A stretch of 64,000 nucleotides of DNA from contig NZ_NPIB01000016.1 of the NCBI RefSeq assembly GCF_002849605.1, positions 1-64,000 on the forward strand, written 5' to 3'. Origin of the DNA: Photobacterium carnosum. Lineage in GTDB: Bacteria; Pseudomonadota; Gammaproteobacteria; Enterobacterales; Vibrionaceae. The translations under genes and the position numbers were made by a program. Under the pieces are notes generated by a model. It was given only the letters and a program-made list of their open reading frames with translations. It made no database searches and was not told the DNA's origin. Numbering within the stretch: position 1 is the first letter of the stretch; each line of letters starts with the position of its first letter. Below, piece by piece: positions 40,350-49,444 of this stretch.

Positions 40350-41753
40350 TTAGTAAGACATTATTTTTTTAACGGCAAATGCTATTTTTTGGTCATGATT
40401 ATCTATACGGCTCGAAACAATTTTTAATTGACCTAAAAAATTATTTTGTAATAAGACTTGGGCGACAGAGAGTGGTATAACGGCATAATTAATATCATCA
40501 TTAATAACAGCATTAAGAATATCAATGTTAGTTTTAAACTGATGAATCTTAACTGTAGGATAATGCTCTCTTACGCGGTGAACTGCAATTTCTGAGTTAA
40601 GAACACCAATTATATTAGTTGAAGTAATTGCGGTTAATTTTTTATGATTAATACGATCAATCATTACCCATTTATCATTACTATAAGGTGCGGTAAAGGT
40701 GAGTTCTTTATAGCGATTAGCTGTTGTAGCTATCGCGGCAATAATATCTATATCATTATCCGCTAATTTTTTCTTACCATCTTGATAATTATTAATTGGA
40801 ACTATCGTTGTAGTAATATGAAGTTTTTCTTTTATTATTGTTAATATGTCTTTTAGCTGGTGCAGGATAATATCATTATTGATTAATATTGGTGATACTG
40901 GAAATTGGTATCCAATACGAATATTTTCATGTTGTTGTAAGTAATTATTTTCAGATTTAGTTAAATGAAGCTGATGTGGATCACTTAACATCTTTTTTTG
41001 GGGTGCTGTTAACCATTTGTCGTAAATATTAGTTAATACGGTTTCTGGTAGCTGGTTGTAAGCCTTATTGATTTTATTTAGGAGCAGAGCATGATTTTTA
41101 GTGGCTGTGATATATAAGCGTTCAAAAGAGAGCTCTGTTAATGGTGAAAAATATAATGATTTTTTCAAATCACCAAAAGTATACAAATTATGTAGCATAA
41201 GGCTGTTACCAATATAAACATCGGCTAGCCCTGTTTCGACGGCATTAAGTGCAATAGTATTTGATGGCAGTGAGAGTATTTGATTTTTAATATGTAAATT
41301 GGCTATTTTTTGTTTGATAGCGAAACCATCTTCAACACTGATTGTGACATTATTCAGATCAGCTATTTTGGTATGTTGTGGTGAACGGCTAAGCATGGCG
41401 AATGATGTACTTAAAATAGGATCACTAAATAGCATATATTTTTGGCGATCAAATGTTGCTGCAATACCTATTAATAGATCGATATCGTTGCGTTTAAATG
41501 CTGAGATCATTTCATCAAAATTGGGGTAATAGATATTTTTTATTTGATAGCCAGCTTGAGCGGCAATGGCGTCCATAAGAGCAGGTAATAATCCCACGAT
41601 TTGATCATTATTTTTAAATGCTAATGGTGCCCAATTAAGTGAAGTATAACCAACGGTTAAGATTGGCATTGTTTTATGGGTTGATTCGTTGGCAAAAGTG
41701 ACCGGTATGGAAAGCGTAAATATTAGTGTTAGCAGTAATATAAAAATTTTCAT
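40350..41753 (-). CDS. Two SBP_bac_3 sensor domains, N-terminal part of the split BvgS/VieS-like kinase
   Basis: A 467-residue frame with signal peptide (MKIFILLLTLIFTLSIPVTF). Two tandem bacterial extracellular solute-binding domains (family 3) follow: about residues 28-255 (VGYTSLNWAPLAFKNN...) and about 270-465 (IRIGYQFPVSPILINND...). BvgS, EvgS and VieS carry such Venus-flytrap domains before the membrane helix. The frame ends in IAFAVKKIMSY just where the second domain should continue. One added A in the A7 run at 40364-40370 reads AVKKNNVLLRNIINKVLDSL into the next frame. The upstream in-frame start at 41780 is a TTG and less likely. Confidence 0.85.
   Translation of the reverse strand: MKIFILLLTLIFTLSIPVTFANESTHKTMPILTVGYTSLNWAPLAFKNNDQIVGLLPALMDAIAAQAGYQIKNIYYPNFDEMISAFKRNDIDLLIGIAATFDRQKYMLFSDPILSTSFAMLSRSPQHTKIADLNNVTISVEDGFAIKQKIANLHIKNQILSLPSNTIALNAVETGLADVYIGNSLMLHNLYTFGDLKKSLYFSPLTELSFERLYITATKNHALLLNKINKAYNQLPETVLTNIYDKWLTAPQKKMLSDPHQLHLTKSENNYLQQHENIRIGYQFPVSPILINNDIILHQLKDILTIIKEKLHITTTIVPINNYQDGKKKLADNDIDIIAAIATTANRYKELTFTAPYSNDKWVMIDRINHKKLTAITSTNIIGVLNSEIAVHRVREHYPTVKIHQFKTNIDILNAVINDDINYAVIPLSVAQVLLQNNFLGQLKIVSSRIDNHDQKIAFAVKKIMSY
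40364..40370 (-). other. A7 homopolymer at the frameshift in the sensor kinase
   Basis: Minus strand GTT-A7-TAATGTC. With seven A the SBP frame ends nine bases later at TAA; with eight A the reading continues as VKKNNVLLRN straight into the kinase frame. The tract is the obvious slippage site. Confidence 0.85.
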
Positions 41754-41784
41754 CGAAAAATACCTAGAATAACAAATCAATAAG

Positions 41785-42118
41785 TTAATATAGAGGCCGT
41801 TGAAGACAGCGATACTGTGCTTTTAACTTTAAATACCAGTCAGGTTTAAATCCTTGTGATTCAAAGGTCCATCGAGCTTCTTTAATCCATAGTTGATGTC
41901 GTGGGTCATTATCTATATAGCCACGTGAAAATCATTTAACTAAACACCGAGCTAGCACGTCATCAAAACGATACTGAGGCCATAATAGCAACATGGATTG
42001 GCCTGCCTCAATATAATACTTTTGCATTTGATTTTGCACAAATATTCTCAATACTATCGATAGCTGAATGTTGATAGTATTCAAAAGCTCGATCATTGAT
42101 AGCGCGTTGCTTAAAAAA
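41785..42118 (-). pseudogene. Broken ORF upstream of the split sensor kinase
   Basis: The minus strand reads FFKQRAINDRAFEYYQHSAI, DSIENICAKSNAK in one frame. It continues in a second frame as KYYIEAGQSMLLLWPQYRFD, DVLARCLVK, TGA, FSRGYIDNDPRHQLWIKEAR, WTFESQGFKPDWYLKLKAQY, RCLQRPLY, TAA. One frameshift near 42030 and one TGA (likely former TGG) separate protein-like segments rich in aromatic and charged residues. I do not recognise the family. It is best explained as a decayed gene in the same orientation as the kinase operon. Confidence 0.55.
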
Positions 42119-42164
42119 TTGAAGAAATATAACGAAGCGTGTGTTTAGATTTAAATTTTTGGCA

Positions 42165-42195
42165 TAAAAAAACCGGCTATATAAGCCGGTTTTTA
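42165..42195 (-). terminator. Terminator after pflB
   Basis: AAAACCGGC/GCCGGTTTT with a short TATATAA loop has A and T runs on both flanks. It lies about 35 bases past the pflB stop. Confidence 0.9.
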
Positions 42196-42230
42196 TTAGG
42201 AAGCGAACTTCCTACACAAGAGGCTCTATA

Positions 42231-44504
42231 TTATAGAGACGCTGTGAAAGTACGAGCGATAACGTCAGCCTGCTGTTCAGCAGTTAGAGAGTTAAAACGC
42301 ACAGCATAACCAGATACACGGATAGTTAACTGTGGGTAGTTCTCAGGGTGCTTAACTGCGTCTTCTAGAGTTTCGCGGTTAAGAACGTTAACGTTTAGGT
42401 GTTGACCACCTTCGATGCCAGACTCATGGTGGAAGTAACCATCCATAAGACCTGCTAGGTTATTTTCTTGAGTATCAAGATCTTTACCTAGTGCGTTTGG
42501 AACGATAGAGAATGTGTATGAAATACCATCTTTAGCGTGTGCAAACGGTAGTTTACCTACAGAAGTAAGTGAAGCTACAGCGCCTTTTTCGTCACGACCG
42601 TGCATTGGGTTAGCACCTGGTGCGAAAGGAGCACCTGCACGACGACCGTCTGGAGTGTTACCAGTTTTCTTACCGTACACAACGTTAGATGTGATAGTTA
42701 AGATAGACTGAGTAGGGATCGCATCACGGTACATCTTGTGTGAACGGATCTTGTTCATGAAACGCTCAACAAGGTCACAAGCGATGTCATCTACACGAGC
42801 ATCGTTGTTACCAAATTTAGGGTAATCACCTTCAATGCTGAAGTCTACGGCTACGCCATCTTCATCACGGATTGGTGTTACTTTAGCGTATTTGATTGCA
42901 GATAGTGAGTCAGCTGCAACAGATAGACCAGCGATACCACAAGCCATTGTACGCTTGATGTCACGATCGTGTAGAGCCATAAGCGATGCTTCGTAGCTGT
43001 ACTTGTCGTGGCTCCAGTGAATAGCGTTTAGCGCTGAAACGTAAGTTGTTGCTAACCAATCCATGAAGTGATCTAGACGAGCTAGAACATTTTCGTAATG
43101 GAAATCAGCATCAGTGATAGGCTCTTCTTTAGGACCTACTTGGATCTTAAGTTTTTCATCAACGCCGCCGTTGATTGCGTAAAGCATAGTTTTAGCAAGG
43201 TTAGCACGTGCACCGAAGAACTGCATTTGCTTACCAACAACCATTGGCGATACACAACAAGCGATAGCATAATCGTCAGAATTCATATCTGGACGCATTA
43301 GGTCATCGTTTTCGTACTGGATAGAAGAAGTATCGATAGATACTTTCGCACAGAACTTCTTGAAGCCTACAGGTAGTTGCTCAGACCAAAGAACAGTGAT
43401 GTTTGGCTCTGGAGAAGGACCCATTGTGTATAGGCTGTTTAGGAAACGGAAGTTAGAACGAGTAACTAGTGTACGACCGTCAAGACCCATACCACCCATT
43501 GATTCTGTTGCCCAGATTGGGTCACCAGAGAACAATTCATCGTATTCAGGAGTACGTAGGAAACGAACCATACGTAGCTTCATTACGAAGTGGTCGATCA
43601 TTTCTTGAGCTTGTGCTTCAGTGATCTTACCATCAGCGATATCACGCTCGATGAAGATGTCTAGGAAAGTCGAAGTACGACCTAGAGACATTGCAGCACC
43701 GTTTTGTGATTTAACTGCAGCTAGGTAGCCGAAGTAAGTCCACTGGATAGCTTCTTGTGCAGAAGTTGCAGGAAGAGAGATATCACGACCGTATTTAGCA
43801 GCCATAGTCTTGATTTGACCAAGAGCACGGTGCTGTTCACAGATCTCTTCACGACGTTGCATAGTCATTTGAAGATCTTCGCCGTTTTCAAACATCTTTT
43901 CTAGAGATTTGAATTGAGCTAGCTTGTCAGCCATTAACTTGTCGATACCGTAAAGTGCGATACGACGGTAGTCACCAATGATACGACCACGGCCGTATGC
44001 ATCAGGAAGACCAGTTAGAATACCAGACTTACGACATTTGATGATTGAAGGAGTGTAGATATCGAAAACACCTTGGTTGTGTGTTTTACGAAGCTCTGAG
44101 TAAACCTTCTTGATAGTAGGATCTAGTTCACGACCGTATACTTTGCATGAATTTTCGATCATGCGGATACCACCGTTAGGGATCAAACCACGCTTAAGAG
44201 GCGTGTCAGTTTGAAGACCTACGATCATTTCAAGTTCTTGGTCGATGTAACCAGCATCATGTGCAGTGATAGTAGAAACAACATCAGTATCGAAATCAAC
44301 AGGTGCGTGAGTCGCGTTTTCCTGTTTGATGCCTACCATTACAGCTTCCCAAAGTTTAGCTGTAGCTGGAGTTGCTTCTGTTTCTAGGAAAGAGCCGTCA
44401 CCCTCAAAAGGAGTGTAGTTCTTTTGGATAAAGTCACGAACGTTTACTTCGTTCTGCCAATCACCAGCTGTGAAGCCTTCCCATGCAGCAAATTGCTCTG
44501 CCAT
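42231..44504 (-). CDS. pflB: PflB, formate C-acetyltransferase
   Basis: A 757-residue glycyl-radical enzyme converting pyruvate and CoA to acetyl-CoA and formate. The active-site Cys-Cys pair is in AIACCVSPM and the radical glycine in RVSGYAVRF near the C-terminus. Length matches E. coli PflB (760). Codon use is strongly biased, as for a highly expressed gene. It follows focA at 57 bases, the conserved focA-pfl operon, and ends in a strong terminator. Confidence 0.97.
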   Translation of the reverse strand: MAEQFAAWEGFTAGDWQNEVNVRDFIQKNYTPFEGDGSFLETEATPATAKLWEAVMVGIKQENATHAPVDFDTDVVSTITAHDAGYIDQELEMIVGLQTDTPLKRGLIPNGGIRMIENSCKVYGRELDPTIKKVYSELRKTHNQGVFDIYTPSIIKCRKSGILTGLPDAYGRGRIIGDYRRIALYGIDKLMADKLAQFKSLEKMFENGEDLQMTMQRREEICEQHRALGQIKTMAAKYGRDISLPATSAQEAIQWTYFGYLAAVKSQNGAAMSLGRTSTFLDIFIERDIADGKITEAQAQEMIDHFVMKLRMVRFLRTPEYDELFSGDPIWATESMGGMGLDGRTLVTRSNFRFLNSLYTMGPSPEPNITVLWSEQLPVGFKKFCAKVSIDTSSIQYENDDLMRPDMNSDDYAIACCVSPMVVGKQMQFFGARANLAKTMLYAINGGVDEKLKIQVGPKEEPITDADFHYENVLARLDHFMDWLATTYVSALNAIHWSHDKYSYEASLMALHDRDIKRTMACGIAGLSVAADSLSAIKYAKVTPIRDEDGVAVDFSIEGDYPKFGNNDARVDDIACDLVERFMNKIRSHKMYRDAIPTQSILTITSNVVYGKKTGNTPDGRRAGAPFAPGANPMHGRDEKGAVASLTSVGKLPFAHAKDGISYTFSIVPNALGKDLDTQENNLAGLMDGYFHHESGIEGGQHLNVNVLNRETLEDAVKHPENYPQLTIRVSGYAVRFNSLTAEQQADVIARTFTASL

Positions 44505-44561
44505 TGTATACCTACCTATTACTATTCAGTAGAAAAAAAATAAGTGTTACCGTGTTAAAAC

Positions 44562-45428
44562 TTAATGATGGCTATTGCCGTTAAGTTCTGGACGACGGTG
44601 AATAACCCAATATGTTAGTCCAACTAATACGCCACCACCAATGATATTACCAATGGTTACTGGGATTAGATTGTTTATAACGAAATTATGTACAGTTAAA
44701 TCTGCAAATTGAGCAGGATTTACACCTGTCATGGTCCAAAATTCAGGACCAGAGAATGCATGAATTACGATGCCCATTGGGATCATAAACATATTTGCAA
44801 TACAGTGCTCAAAACCACATGCAACAAACATTGCAACTGGCAGCAACATTACCATAACTTTATCAGTGGCACTACGGCATGAAAAAGTCATCCATGTTGC
44901 AAGACAAACCATTAGGTTACATAGCATACCTAAAACAACAGCTTGTCCAAAATCATGATGAAGTTTATGTTGTGCGATTTTCATTGCATTAATACCCCAT
45001 TGGCCATTCGCACCAAGGTGTTGTTTTGCAATCCAAATACATGCAACAAAGAAAATTGCGCCAACGAAGTTACCGAGGTAAACAATGCCCCAGTTTTTCA
45101 TTAACTGACCAGTAGTAATGCGACCGCTTGCACGAGCAACAGTGGTTAATACAGAAGAGGTAAATAGCTCACCGCCACATATAACTACTAGGATTAAACC
45201 TAACGTAAAGGCTAGACCACCGGCAAATTTAGACATACCCCAAGGCATATCACCTGCGCCAGTCGTTACTGTTGTATAAAATACAAAAGCAATTGAAATA
45301 AACACACCGGCAGTTATCGCTAAAAAGAATGACTGTAACGGGTGTTTTGTTGCTTTATAAACGCCGACTTCTTCGGCTTTATGTGCCATTGCTGGTGGCA
45401 TCAGTGAGTCAAAAGGATTGTTTTCCAT
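44562..45428 (-). CDS. focA: FocA, formate channel
   Basis: A 288-residue inner-membrane pentameric channel of the FNT family, with six transmembrane helices. It begins MENNPFDSLMPPAMAHKAEE, like E. coli FocA, and keeps GGELFTSS, LGNFVGAI and the HCIANMF gating region with the conserved pore His. It exports formate and re-imports it at low pH. It is first in the operon with pflB and lies downstream of an FNR-like site. Confidence 0.96.
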   Translation of the reverse strand: MENNPFDSLMPPAMAHKAEEVGVYKATKHPLQSFFLAITAGVFISIAFVFYTTVTTGAGDMPWGMSKFAGGLAFTLGLILVVICGGELFTSSVLTTVARASGRITTGQLMKNWGIVYLGNFVGAIFFVACIWIAKQHLGANGQWGINAMKIAQHKLHHDFGQAVVLGMLCNLMVCLATWMTFSCRSATDKVMVMLLPVAMFVACGFEHCIANMFMIPMGIVIHAFSGPEFWTMTGVNPAQFADLTVHNFVINNLIPVTIGNIIGGGVLVGLTYWVIHRRPELNGNSHH

Positions 45429-45499
45429 TTTTACTGGCGTGCTCTTTAATGGTTTAAGTTTGGCTGCCAGAATAATAGCAAAGGTTGTGAATCATAAAT

Positions 45500-45513
45500 T
45501 TGATCTGGATCAT
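45500..45513. promoter_or_regulatory. FNR box upstream of focA-pflB
   Basis: TTGAT-CTGG-ATCAT differs from the FNR consensus TTGAT-N4-ATCAA at one base. It lies 72 bases before the focA start. Anaerobic activation of focA-pfl by FNR is established in E. coli. Confidence 0.75.
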
Positions 45514-45856
45514 TGCGGTGAAAATTTATAACAAAATTAGACATATTGTTACAGTTTAAGATAATGTAATTAATTGAATTTAAAGAGTATAATTTTTTTT
45601 GAAAAAACTAAAAAAAATTTTAATGTAATTTTGTTTCATAATTATTCGGTCATGATTACAAAATTCATCTCCTTTATTAATCAATGACTTATGTTTTTTT
45701 GAATTTTTTTTAACGTATTTATGTCGCTATAAAAAATATTGATTCAACTTTTTTTATATTTACCTTTATCGATGAATAGCACTCATTAATATAGATTAAG
45801 TCTATACTGTAACGGTATAGTATAATTATATTGATGAATATATATGCAAAATCAAT

Positions 45857-45886
45857 AAAAGCCGATATCAATGATGGTCGGCTTTT
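45857..45886 (-). terminator. Terminator after xthA
   Basis: AAAAGCCGA/TCGGCTTTT, a 9-bp stem with a 12-base loop that includes a further ATCA/TGAT pairing, has T runs on both strands. It lies about 50 bases past the xthA stop. Confidence 0.8.
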
Positions 45887-45938
45887 AGATGTAATTATTA
45901 GTTTGAGTAACTATGGTTATTATTACTTAATTAAAAAA

Positions 45939-46748
45939 TTAATCGGTAAAAGTAGACCAAATTGGGGCGTGATCTGAAGGCTTTTCAATGCCACGGAGTT
46001 CGTAATCAATACCTGATTCTGTACAACGATCAGCCAATGTCGGTGTGGCTAAAATTACATCAATACGTAAGCCTCTATTATCAATAAAGCCTTTTGAACG
46101 GTAATCAAACCATGAGAATTGATCATCGACCGTTGGGTGCAGTTGACGGAATGTATCAATAAAACCCCAATCTAATAAGGTTTTCAACCATTGACGCTCA
46201 ATCAGTTGAAATGAACATTTGCCTGTTTTTAACCAGCGTTTAGCGTTTATTGGGCCGATACCAATGTCTAAATCGATAGGACTGATATTAATATCGCCCA
46301 TTACGATAAGTTGTTCATCATTGGTATGTGCAGTATCAAGATAACTCATCAGATCAGCGTAAAACTTTTCTTTTGCAGGAAATTTGGTTTCATGCTTAAC
46401 GTTATCCCCTTGAGGAAAATAACCGTTCATTACCGTTATGTTGTTGCCATTTTTTTGTTTAAAGGTTGCCATGATCATGCGACGCTGGGCTTCGTCATCA
46501 TCACTGGGAAAGCCTTTTTGTACGCTAATAGGTTCTTGCTTACATAGCATAGCGACACCGTAATGGGCTTTTTGACCATGAAAGTAGACTTTGTATCCCA
46601 TTGCTTCTACATCCGCTAACGGAAAAGCGTCGTCATGAACTTTAATTTCTTGTAAACCGATAACGTCAGGCTGATGCTTATCAATAATAGCTTGAAGTTG
46701 ATGTAAGCGAGCACGTAGCCCATTGATGTTAAAAGAAATAACTTTCAT
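45939..46748 (-). CDS. xthA: Exonuclease III (XthA)
   Basis: A 269-residue Mg-dependent AP endonuclease and 3'-5' exonuclease of base-excision repair. The start is at [19 protein letters not shown]. Catalytic motifs GLQEIK (Glu), [15 protein letters not shown], and the C-terminal DHAPIW (Asp-His) are intact. Length matches E. coli XthA (268). It is monocistronic. Confidence 0.95.
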   Translation of the reverse strand: MKVISFNINGLRARLHQLQAIIDKHQPDVIGLQEIKVHDDAFPLADVEAMGYKVYFHGQKAHYGVAMLCKQEPISVQKGFPSDDDEAQRRMIMATFKQKNGNNITVMNGYFPQGDNVKHETKFPAKEKFYADLMSYLDTAHTNDEQLIVMGDINISPIDLDIGIGPINAKRWLKTGKCSFQLIERQWLKTLLDWGFIDTFRQLHPTVDDQFSWFDYRSKGFIDNRGLRIDVILATPTLADRCTESGIDYELRGIEKPSDHAPIWSTFTD

Positions 46749-46859
46749 ATTTAGTATCCATAACTGCGAATGATTATTGGTTACTGATATTAGCACATTG
46801 CTCTATCACTTCAATATATGATCATTTCAATCAGGAGCGATCATATCTATAGTGTAAGT

Positions 46860-47087
46860 TTATTTGGGTATAAACGAGTATGCAGGCCTAACCCCGTGAC
46901 GATGGTGATGGTGAAAGTTAACGATAAACCCAATGTTGTAATAACGAATTTCAGCTATCCAGTCATTTTTTCTTATTATCGTGAGATGTTCACTGTCACT
47001 GAGTAATGCAGAAGACGGCTGATCATCAATAATCAGTATCTTGATCTGTTTCCAATTTATGTTGGTATGGGGAGATGCTTCTGTCAT
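46860..47087 (-). CDS. Small hypothetical protein
   Basis: A 75-residue frame starting at MTEASPHTNINWKQIKILII, with GGAT before the ATG. It has no signal or membrane segment. The C-terminal part carries FHHHHRHG, a five-His cluster that could bind metal. No family recognised. Size, a plausible start and position between xthA and the tRNA cluster give only moderate support. Confidence 0.4.
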   Translation of the reverse strand: MTEASPHTNINWKQIKILIIDDQPSSALLSDSEHLTIIRKNDWIAEIRYYNIGFIVNFHHHHRHGVRPAYSFIPK

Positions 47088-47174
47088 AACGATCCATATA
47101 CTATATGAATTATCATACATATTTATTGGCTAGTCTGATGAGTTGATCGTGTGACGTGATTTATTTTTGATATG

Positions 47175-47202
47175 AAAAAGCCAGCTGCTAAGCAACTGGC
47201 TG
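47175..47202 (-). terminator. Terminator of the tRNA-Tyr cluster
   Basis: On the minus strand AGCCAG/CTGGCT with inner TTGCT/AGCAG pairing is followed by TTTTT. It begins a few bases past the CCA of the last tRNA-Tyr. Confidence 0.85.
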
Positions 47203-47208
47203 AAATGA

Positions 47209-47293
47209 TGGTGGTGGGAGAAGGATTCGAACCTTCGAAGGCGATGCCGGCAGATTTACAATCTGCTCCCTTTGGCCACTCGGGAATCCCACC
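47209..47293 (-). tRNA. tRNA-Tyr(GTA), copy 6 in transcription order
   Basis: An 85-base class II tRNA with anticodon GTA in loop TTGTAAA, a long variable arm, T arm GGTTCGAATCC and encoded CCA. The acceptor 5' strand is GGTGGGA. Confidence 0.95.
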
Positions 47294-47382
47294 ACGGGAT
47301 GTTGCTATAGTTATTTGTTGCTAGTGTAATTAAAGCTCACTTTAACCACTGAAATGCTGTTATTAACAACGTTTCAAAATGA

Positions 47383-47467
47383 TGGTGGTGGGAGAAGGAT
47401 TCGAACCTTCGAAGGCGATGCCGGCAGATTTACAATCTGCTCCCTTTGGCCACTCGGGAATCCCACC
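47383..47467 (-). tRNA. tRNA-Tyr(GTA), copy 5
   Basis: Identical by eye to the copy at 47209 and 174 bases from it. The flanking spacers are near-identical too. Confidence 0.95.
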
Positions 47468-47556
47468 ACGGGATGTTGCTATAGTTATTCGTTACTCTGG
47501 TGATTAAAGATAACTTTAACCACTGAAATGCTGTTATTAACAACGTTTCAAAATGA

Positions 47557-47641
47557 TGGTGGTGGGAGAAGGATTCGAACCTTCGAAGGCGATGCCGGCA
47601 GATTTACAATCTGCTCCCTTTGGCCACTCGGGAATCCCACC
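47557..47641 (-). tRNA. tRNA-Tyr(GTA), copy 4
   Basis: Identical by eye to its neighbours; again at a 174-base step. Confidence 0.95.
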
Positions 47642-47730
47642 ATGGGATGTTGCTATAATTATTCGTTACTTTAGTGATTAAAGATAACTTTAACCACTGA
47701 AATGCTGTTATCAACAACGTTTCAAAATGA

Positions 47731-47815
47731 TGGTGGTGGGAGAAGGATTCGAACCTTCGAAGGCGATGCCGGCAGATTTACAATCTGCTCCCTTTGGCCA
47801 CTCGGGAATCCCACC
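47731..47815 (-). tRNA. tRNA-Tyr(GTA), copy 3
   Basis: Identical by eye to its neighbours; again at a 174-base step. Confidence 0.95.
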
Positions 47816-47905
47816 ACGGGATGTTGCTATAGTTATTTGTTGCTAGTGTAATTAAAGCTCACTTTAATTACTAAAAAACCGTAATAAAACAATTTTTCAA
47901 AATGA

Positions 47906-47990
47906 TGGTGGTGGGAGAAGGATTCGAACCTTCGAAGGCGATGCCGGCAGATTTACAATCTGCTCCCTTTGGCCACTCGGGAATCCCACC
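47906..47990 (-). tRNA. tRNA-Tyr(GTA), copy 2
   Basis: Same sequence; step of 175 bases. The spacer before it is more diverged than those between later copies. Confidence 0.95.
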
Positions 47991-48103
47991 ACGGGATGTT
48001 GCTTGCTACTCTATTTTTAGTTGCAATAGTTATTTGTTGCTCTGGTGATTAAAGACCACTTTAACCACTGAAAAACTGTTATAAAACAATTCTTCAAAAT
48101 TAA

Positions 48104-48188
48104 TGGTGGTGGGGGAAGGATTCGAACCTTCGAAGGCAGTGCCGGCAGATTTACAATCTGCTCCCTTTGGCCACTCGGGAACCCCACC
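48104..48188 (-). tRNA. tRNA-Tyr(GTA), first copy, variant form
   Basis: An 85-base tRNA-Tyr next to the promoter. Its acceptor has GGTGGGG paired with CCCCACC, where the other five have an A-T pair (GGTGGGA/TCCCACC). The variable arm also differs (GCACTGCC versus GCATCGCC). E. coli tRNA-Tyr also has GGTGGGG, so this is probably the ancestral form. The spacer to the next copy is 113 bases. Confidence 0.95.
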
Positions 48189-48203
48189 ACAAGTGCGGGG
48201 CGG

Positions 48204-48231
48204 ATAATAACAAACATTTCAGCGCTGTAAA
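48204..48231 (-). promoter_or_regulatory. Promoter of the tRNA-Tyr cluster with GC-rich discriminator
   Basis: On the minus strand -35 TTTACA (48226-48231) and -10 TATTAT (48204-48209) are spaced by 16 bases. CCGCCCCGC follows the -10. A GC-rich discriminator is the known mark of stable-RNA promoters under stringent (ppGpp) control. Confidence 0.75.
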
Positions 48232-48370
48232 CCTTTTTTATCACTATTATCGAGTACTTGCTTGATTTTTCATCAGTAAGCCGATTTTTGCTTAACTTTA
48301 CATTTCTTGACGTTATTCATCCTTTAGTTCAGATATTATTCAGTTAGGATTTTTATGATGGTTTTAATAA

Positions 48371-49444
48371 ATGAAAAAAATGGTCGTAGCAGTATTAGTC
48401 GCAGCAGTTTTATCTGGTAGTTACTTTTACTTTCAAGGAACGTCACACGCTGCGCAAGATAAATCACCGCCCGCGTCATCGTCACGTGTTGTGTCTGTGA
48501 CAACGGGAGAGGTTAGTTCTTTAGCTGTTGCTCAATCACTTTCATTAGTGGGTAAGTTGAATGCGGAACATGCCGTTAATATTGCAGCAGAAGTTTCGGC
48601 TAAAATAAAAACGATTGCAGTTGCTGTTAATAGTACGGTCAAGAAAGGCCAACTATTAATTCAACTTGATGATGATAAAGCGGTGGCTGCTTATGATGAA
48701 GCCTTAGCCTATCGTAATGATGAAAAGCGAAAACTGACTGAATTTCAGCGTTTATTGTCTCGTGGTGCTATTACTAAAACTGAAATTGATGCTCAAGCTG
48801 CCAATACAAGTATTGCCAATGCTCGTTTAAAAGCGGCTTTAGCGAATCTTAATGATCATGCTATTCGAGCGCCGTTTAATGGCACTGTTGGGTTCTACGA
48901 TTTTAGTCCAGGTCATATGGTAGCAGCAGGCGGTGAATTATTTAATTTTGATGACCTTTCCTCTATGCGTCTGGATATTGAAGTGCCAGAGCAATATATC
49001 TCTTCTTTAACGGTTGGAATTAACGTTACCGCAAAAAGCCAAGCGTGGGGTGATCGTACCTTTACAGGTAAAATTCAAGCCATTGATTCGCGTGTTCAAT
49101 CAGATTCTTTAAATATTAAAGTCCGCGTAGTGTTTGAAAATAGCGATCATGCTTTAAAACCAGGAATGTTACTTGCGACAGAACTTGATTTTATTCCGCA
49201 ACAACAAGCGATTATCCCCGTACAAGCCTTAGAATATTCAGGCACTAAACGTTATGTTTATCTTGTTGACCCACAACAAAAAGTACACCGAACCTTGGTG
49301 GCTCTGGGTGAGCGTATTGATAATAATGTTGTTATTAAAAAAGGCTTAAAAACAGGCGATCGTATTGTTGTGCAAGGATTAGTGAATATGCGTGACGGTA
49401 TAACCATTAAAGACATTACTCCTGCTGTTGGAGTAACGAGCTAA
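48371..49444 (+). CDS. RND efflux membrane fusion protein
   Basis: A 357-residue periplasmic adaptor. A single N-terminal helix (MKKMVVAVLVAAVLSGSYFY) anchors or exports it. The lipoyl-like half motifs flank a helical hairpin (about 90-140), and beta-barrel and membrane-proximal domains follow. The GTVGFYDFSPGHMVAAG and LKPGMLLATELDF segments are typical of the MdtA/MexA-type family. It links the RND pump to an outer-membrane TolC-like channel, which is not encoded nearby. The stop overlaps the pump start as TAATG. Confidence 0.9.
   Translation: MKKMVVAVLVAAVLSGSYFYFQGTSHAAQDKSPPASSSRVVSVTTGEVSSLAVAQSLSLVGKLNAEHAVNIAAEVSAKIKTIAVAVNSTVKKGQLLIQLDDDKAVAAYDEALAYRNDEKRKLTEFQRLLSRGAITKTEIDAQAANTSIANARLKAALANLNDHAIRAPFNGTVGFYDFSPGHMVAAGGELFNFDDLSSMRLDIEVPEQYISSLTVGINVTAKSQAWGDRTFTGKIQAIDSRVQSDSLNIKVRVVFENSDHALKPGMLLATELDFIPQQQAIIPVQALEYSGTKRYVYLVDPQQKVHRTLVALGERIDNNVVIKKGLKTGDRIVVQGLVNMRDGITIKDITPAVGVTS

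Larger units (their letters stand above)
45429..45938. other. AT-rich promoter region upstream of focA
   Basis: About 510 bases without a gene. It holds an FNR-like site (45500-45513), poly-A/T tracts around 45590-45740 that may bend DNA, a small dyad CTATAC/GTATAG near 45812-45830 and the xthA terminator. Confidence 0.6.
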
